The notes beneath the pieces are model-generated. The model did not search any database and had not been told where the DNA came from. It worked only from the letters and a program-made list of their open reading frames with translations. This document shows, in pieces, positions 60,716-64,000 of a DNA stretch of 64,000 nt (position 1 is its first letter; the number at the start of each line of letters is the position of its first letter). The translations under genes were made by a program, and so were the position numbers. This stretch comes from Bradyrhizobium diazoefficiens. GTDB taxonomy: Bacteria; Pseudomonadota; Alphaproteobacteria; Rhizobiales; Xanthobacteraceae. The stretch spans positions 2,418,001-2,482,000 of the forward strand of contig NZ_CP067041.1 in NCBI RefSeq assembly GCF_016599855.1. Direction: 5' to 3'.

Positions 60716-61962
60716 CCCCGACTATTCTCTTCGTGGATGACGAGCCGGATTTGGAAGCGCTGATCCTGCAAAAATTCCGCAGGCAAATCCGCGACGGGCT
60801 GGTTAACTTCATCTTCGCGCGCGACGGCGTCGAGGCGCTGGAATCGATCGAGCAGAACCCGCTTGTCGACCTGGTGGTCTCGGACATCAACATGCCGCGG
60901 ATGGACGGGCTGTCGCTGCTGCAGAAGCTTCAGGAGGCCGAGGACAAGAAGTCGACTATCATCGTCTCCGCCTACGGTGACATGAGCAACATCCGCACCG
61001 CCATGAACCGCGGCGCGTTCGACTTCCTGACCAAGCCGATCGACTTCCTCGATCTGGAAACCACGATCCAGAAGACCGTCCGCCATATCGAGATGCTTCG
61101 CGAGGTGCGGCGGCGCCAGATGGAAGCCGAGCGTGCCCATGCCGCGCTGTCGCGTCATTTCTCGCCCGAGCTCGCCAAACGTCTGGCGGCCGGCGGCGAG
61201 GGCGAGGGGATCGCGGTCCGGTGGCGCGACGTCGCGACCATTTTCACCGACATAACCGGATTCACATCGCTGGTCGAGAGCGCGCCGCCCGAAACTCTGG
61301 GAGAGCTCCTCAACGAATATGTCGGCGGCATGACCGAAGTGGTGTTCGCGCATGAGGGGACAGTCGCCAAAATCATCGGCGATGCGATTCAGGTGCTGTT
61401 CAACGCACCCGGCGATCAGGCGGATTACGCGACGCGTGCGGTCGCCTGCGCTCATGATCTCGATCGCTGGGCGCAGGATTTTTGCACGCGCCAGAAGACC
61501 AGGGGCGTGAATTTCGGCACCACCCGGATTGGCATTCACGCCGGGCCGGCACTGGTCGGTAATTTCGGTGGCAACCGCTTCTTCGACTACACCGCCTATG
61601 GTGACACCATCAACACCGCGGCGCGGCTAGAGGCTGCCAACAAGCATCTCGGCACCCGCATCTGCGTCAGCGCCAGCATCGCGGAGCGAGCAGAGAATTT
61701 TCAGGGCCGTCCGGTCGGCGAGCTCATGCTGCGCGGACGCAGCGAACCGTTGCGCGCTTTCGAGCCGCTACCGCAGGAAAAATTCGAGGCGCCCGCCGCA
61801 GCGAAATATTCCGAGGCGTTTGCCAAGATGGAGGCGGGCGATGCTGCGGCCATGCCGGCCTTTGCCGCGTTGGTCGGCATGCACGCCGACGATCCTCTCG
61901 CCGGCTTTCACCTGAAGCGCCTGCTGAACGGCGGCAAGGGCATCCGTATGCAACTGGAATAG
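60712..61962 (+). CDS. Response regulator fused to a class III adenylate/guanylate cyclase
   Basis: A 416-residue fusion. Residues 1-125 are a receiver (Asp58, Lys108), then a helical linker with HFSPELAKRL, and from about 170 a class III cyclase: metal Asp180 (IFTDITGF) and Asp224 (IIGDAIQV), substrate-site Lys220, Asp292 (FFDYTAYGD), and transition-state Asn301 and Arg305 (NTAARLE). The full catalytic set suggests an active enzyme making cAMP, less likely cGMP. Phosphorylation by the upstream kinase should control it. It is translation-coupled to the receiver upstream. Confidence 0.93.
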   Translation: MTPTILFVDDEPDLEALILQKFRRQIRDGLVNFIFARDGVEALESIEQNPLVDLVVSDINMPRMDGLSLLQKLQEAEDKKSTIIVSAYGDMSNIRTAMNRGAFDFLTKPIDFLDLETTIQKTVRHIEMLREVRRRQMEAERAHAALSRHFSPELAKRLAAGGEGEGIAVRWRDVATIFTDITGFTSLVESAPPETLGELLNEYVGGMTEVVFAHEGTVAKIIGDAIQVLFNAPGDQADYATRAVACAHDLDRWAQDFCTRQKTRGVNFGTTRIGIHAGPALVGNFGGNRFFDYTAYGDTINTAARLEAANKHLGTRICVSASIAERAENFQGRPVGELMLRGRSEPLRAFEPLPQEKFEAPAAAKYSEAFAKMEAGDAAAMPAFAALVGMHADDPLAGFHLKRLLNGGKGIRMQLE

Positions 61963-61970
61963 AGGGTCAC

Positions 61971-62717
61971 ATGACGCGTGAATTCTCGGCCGGCAACTAC
62001 CGTTTCATTCCATCCGTGTTCCAGTATTCGGCTGGTGCTGCTGCCGATGACGGCTATGAGATCGAGCGCGTCAGGTTCGATCGCCTGGTGCCGCTCGCCA
62101 ATGGATTTGCGTTGGCTGCAAAGTTCATCCGGGAGGCAGGTCGTCCGCTGACCGCCTTCTGCGCGTGCGAGCTGCGCTCGCCGTCAGCTTTCAGCGAAGA
62201 AGGCTTTCGCGCATTCAATCTGCATTACGTCAAGACGCTGTCGGAATGGGGCATCTTCGATGGCGCCACCAATCCGGTGGCGCGCAGCAACGTTTGTCCG
62301 GAAATCGATCCACCGTCCGAGCCGTCGTTCTATGCCTTCTCCTTCACGCGCCTGACAAACTCGAAATCGCCATCGTTCGTCATCGCCGGCGGTGCCGAGG
62401 CGCGGGAGGGCGGCGGCACCTATGTCGAGCGCACGGTGCGCTACCGCGACCTTAGCCCGGAAGGCCTCCGCGAGAAGGTACGGTTCACCATGACCTCGCA
62501 GATGGAGACCCGGATGGCGGCGTTCGGCTTCGGCTGGAAGGATACGACCGGCGTGCAGGCCTATTCCGTCCATGACTTCCATCACGTGCTGGCCGACGAG
62601 CTGGTCCGTTGCGGCGCGCTGCGCTCGGGGCTCACCTGGCACTTCGCGCGGCCGCCGGTGGTCGATCTCGAGTACGAGATGGACTGCCGCCGCGTGATGC
62701 GCGAGACGGTGATCTAG
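61971..62717 (+). CDS. Hypothetical protein, possibly RidA/CnbZ-like deaminase
   Basis: A 248-residue protein eight bases after the cyclase gene. Segments such as SAGNYRFIPSVFQYSAG at the start and LTWHFARPPVVDLEYEMDCR at the end remind me of the RidA/YjgF superfamily and of 2-aminomuconate deaminase-like CnbZ proteins, but I cannot confirm this from sequence. It may belong to the kinase-cyclase transcript or be a metabolic gene. It ends in an overlap with the convergent permease gene (stops interleaved at 62714-62717). Confidence 0.7.
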   Translation: MTREFSAGNYRFIPSVFQYSAGAAADDGYEIERVRFDRLVPLANGFALAAKFIREAGRPLTAFCACELRSPSAFSEEGFRAFNLHYVKTLSEWGIFDGATNPVARSNVCPEIDPPSEPSFYAFSFTRLTNSKSPSFVIAGGAEAREGGGTYVERTVRYRDLSPEGLREKVRFTMTSQMETRMAAFGFGWKDTTGVQAYSVHDFHHVLADELVRCGALRSGLTWHFARPPVVDLEYEMDCRRVMRETVI

Positions 62718-63598
62718 CGCTGGCGCGGGTCGAGCGCGTCGCGCAGGCCATCGCCGAGCAGGTTCAGCGACAGCACCACGAGGAAGATAGCCAGCCCCGG
62801 CCAGATCGCCATCCACGGCGCCTGCGTGAGGAAGCGTTGCGCCGCATTGAGCATGCTGCCCCAGGACGGCGCCGGCGGCTGCTGGCCGAGGCCGAGGAAG
62901 GACAGTGCGGCCTCGGCGATGATGGCGGCGGCGATCGAGAGCGTGGCCTGGACCAATAACGCCGGCAGGATATTCGGCAGGATGTGCGAGAACGCGATCC
63001 GCCACGGCGGATTGCCAAGGGCGCGCGCCGCCTCGACATAGTCCTCGGCCTTGACGCTCAGCACCTGGCCACGGGTCAGGCGGATGAAGACCGGCGTTGC
63101 CGAGATGCCGATCGCGATCATGGCGTTGCCGAGGCTCGGGCCGAGGAACGCCGCCAGCGCAATCGCCAGGATCAGGAACGGGCAGGCCAGCATCGCATCG
63201 GTGATCCGGCTGATCAGCGCATCGACGAATCCGCCGCGATAGCCGGCGAGCAGGCCGAGCGGTACGCCGATGCCAAGTGCGATCGCGACCGAGATCAGAC
63301 CCGCCATCAGTGACGCCCGCGCGCCATAGACGACGCGGCTGAGGATGTCGCGGCCGAGCTCGTCAGTTCCGAACCAGTGTGCTGCTGTGGGCGGTTTTCG
63401 CACCAGGCTCCAACTCGTCGCGATGGGATCGTAAGGCACGATCAGAGACGCAAGCAGCGCGAACAGGATGAAGATGGTTAGGACCGCGAGGCCTGTGACC
63501 GCCGCCTTGCGCTTGAAGAGGCGGCGCCGCGCCCGGCGTGCCGGGCTATCCAGCTCGTCGGCTTGCACAAGGGGGCCGGACAGGGTCGCGTCGGCCAT
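62714..63598 (-). CDS. ABC transporter permease, DppC/OppC type
   Basis: A 294-residue permease of peptide/nickel/opine importers. The N-terminal cytoplasmic and membrane part is RRRLFKRKAAVTGLAVLTIF, the family domain starts near LVRKPPTAAHWFGTDELGRD, and the EAA loop is in EDYVEAARALGNPPWRIAFS. It is the second of two permease genes on the minus strand; the gap between them is three bases. The binding protein and ATPase must lie outside the window to the right or elsewhere. Confidence 0.93.
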   Translation of the reverse strand: MADATLSGPLVQADELDSPARRARRRLFKRKAAVTGLAVLTIFILFALLASLIVPYDPIATSWSLVRKPPTAAHWFGTDELGRDILSRVVYGARASLMAGLISVAIALGIGVPLGLLAGYRGGFVDALISRITDAMLACPFLILAIALAAFLGPSLGNAMIAIGISATPVFIRLTRGQVLSVKAEDYVEAARALGNPPWRIAFSHILPNILPALLVQATLSIAAAIIAEAALSFLGLGQQPPAPSWGSMLNAAQRFLTQAPWMAIWPGLAIFLVVLSLNLLGDGLRDALDPRQR

Positions 63599-63601
63599 GG
63601 C

Positions 63602-64000
63602 CTAGCCCCTCAGCCTGGGATTGACGAGGATGTAGGCGATATCGGCGACCAGATTGAGCGTGATGTAGATCGTGGCGGTCACCAGCACCACGCCTTGCAC
63701 GACGGCGTAGTCGCGGTTGAAGACCGCATCCACGATCAGCTTGCCGAAGCCGGGAATGGAGAAAATCTGCTCGGTCAGCACGGCACCTGACAGCAGCGTG
63801 CCGAGCTCGAGCGCGCCGAGCGTGATGATCGGCGTCAACGCGTTGCGCATGGCGTGCTTGAGGATCACCGAGCGCTCCGAGAGGCCCTTGGCGCGCGCGG
63901 TGCGGACGTAGTCACTTTCCAACACCTGGAGCATGGCGCTGCGGGTGTGCCGCATTAGGACTGCGGCAATCGCGTTGCCGAGCACGAAGGCCGGCATGAT
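63602..64000 (-). CDS. ABC transporter permease, DppB/OppB type (N-terminus beyond window)
   Basis: The C-terminal 130 or so residues of a DppB-like permease. Seen are the EAA loop SDYVRTARAKGLSERSVILKHAMRNAL in part, followed by LSGAVLTEQIFSIPGFGKLI and the ending VADIAYILVNPRLRG, all typical. The frame stays open to base 64000, so the gene starts outside. It precedes the DppC gene by three bases on the same strand and forms one permease pair for peptides, opines or similar compounds. Confidence 0.92.
   Translation of the reverse strand: MMPAFVLGNAIAAVLMRHTRSAMLQVLESDYVRTARAKGLSERSVILKHAMRNALTPIITLGALELGTLLSGAVLTEQIFSIPGFGKLIVDAVFNRDYAVVQGVVLVTATIYITLNLVADIAYILVNPRLRG

Overview
The window looks like chromosome of a free-living or symbiotic alphaproteobacterium of the Bradyrhizobium type. 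Evidence is the high G+C coding sequence (by eye in the sixties), dense genes, a narK-flavoprotein-nasC nitrate assimilation cluster of the bradyrhizobial kind, many catabolic transporters and dehydrogenases, and at least seven families of intergenic palindromic repeats (REP-like) that I associate with this genus. I see no rRNA, tRNA, CRISPR array, insertion sequence or phage gene.

Layout. 1-3.5 kb: 5' part of an HWE/HisKA_2 sensor kinase running off the left edge, three very small membrane or secreted proteins, and a beta-lactamase-fold esterase. 3.6-10.3 kb: an intradiol ring-cleavage dioxygenase, then the nitrate assimilation operon (transporter, FAD protein, NasC). 10.5-13.5 kb: SMP-30 lactonase, aldo/keto reductase and a DMT exporter. 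13.8-18.5 kb: an Lrp/AsnC regulator divergent from a single-chain thiamine-diphosphate E1-like enzyme, followed by an aldehyde dehydrogenase. 18.7-32 kb: sugar and sugar-acid metabolism (SMP-30 lactonase, uronate-dehydrogenase-like SDR, GntR regulator divergent from an arabinonate-type IlvD/Edd dehydratase, TRAP transporter DctPQM, enoyl-CoA hydratase, FAD reductase, two PfkB kinases). 32-41.6 kb: VOC protein, TetR regulator and a co-oriented cluster of an ABC importer (permease, binding protein, ATPase), an enolase-superfamily protein, a Gfo/Idh/MocA oxidoreductase, a DUF993 aldolase-like protein and a sugar isomerase/epimerase-like TIM barrel. The substrate of this cluster is unknown to me.

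41.6-45.8 kb is an accessory insert of visibly lower G+C. It holds a lone adenylation-carrier-thioesterase synthetase of 956 residues and is bounded on one side by a decayed copy of the 3' end of the LTXXQ-motif gene that stands intact on the other side. 45.7-51.5 kb: the LTXXQ protein, ornithine aminotransferase, a cytochrome P450 divergent from a two-subunit TPP decarboxylase. 51.5-56.6 kb: TetR regulator, membrane-fusion protein and RND efflux pump. 56.7-62.7 kb: an orphan Tat-type substrate-binding protein followed by a dCache-HAMP-GAF histidine kinase, a stand-alone receiver and a receiver-adenylate cyclase fusion, which together predict a phosphorelay ending in cAMP. The right edge has two oligopeptide ABC permease genes, the second cut by the window end.

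The items I judge most worth follow-up are the orphan A-T-TE synthetase island, the DUF993 catabolic cluster, a 13-codon leader ORF that overlaps the start of the FAD reductase gene, the mirrored GntR operator/promoter pair, and the binding protein-kinase-receiver-cyclase module.
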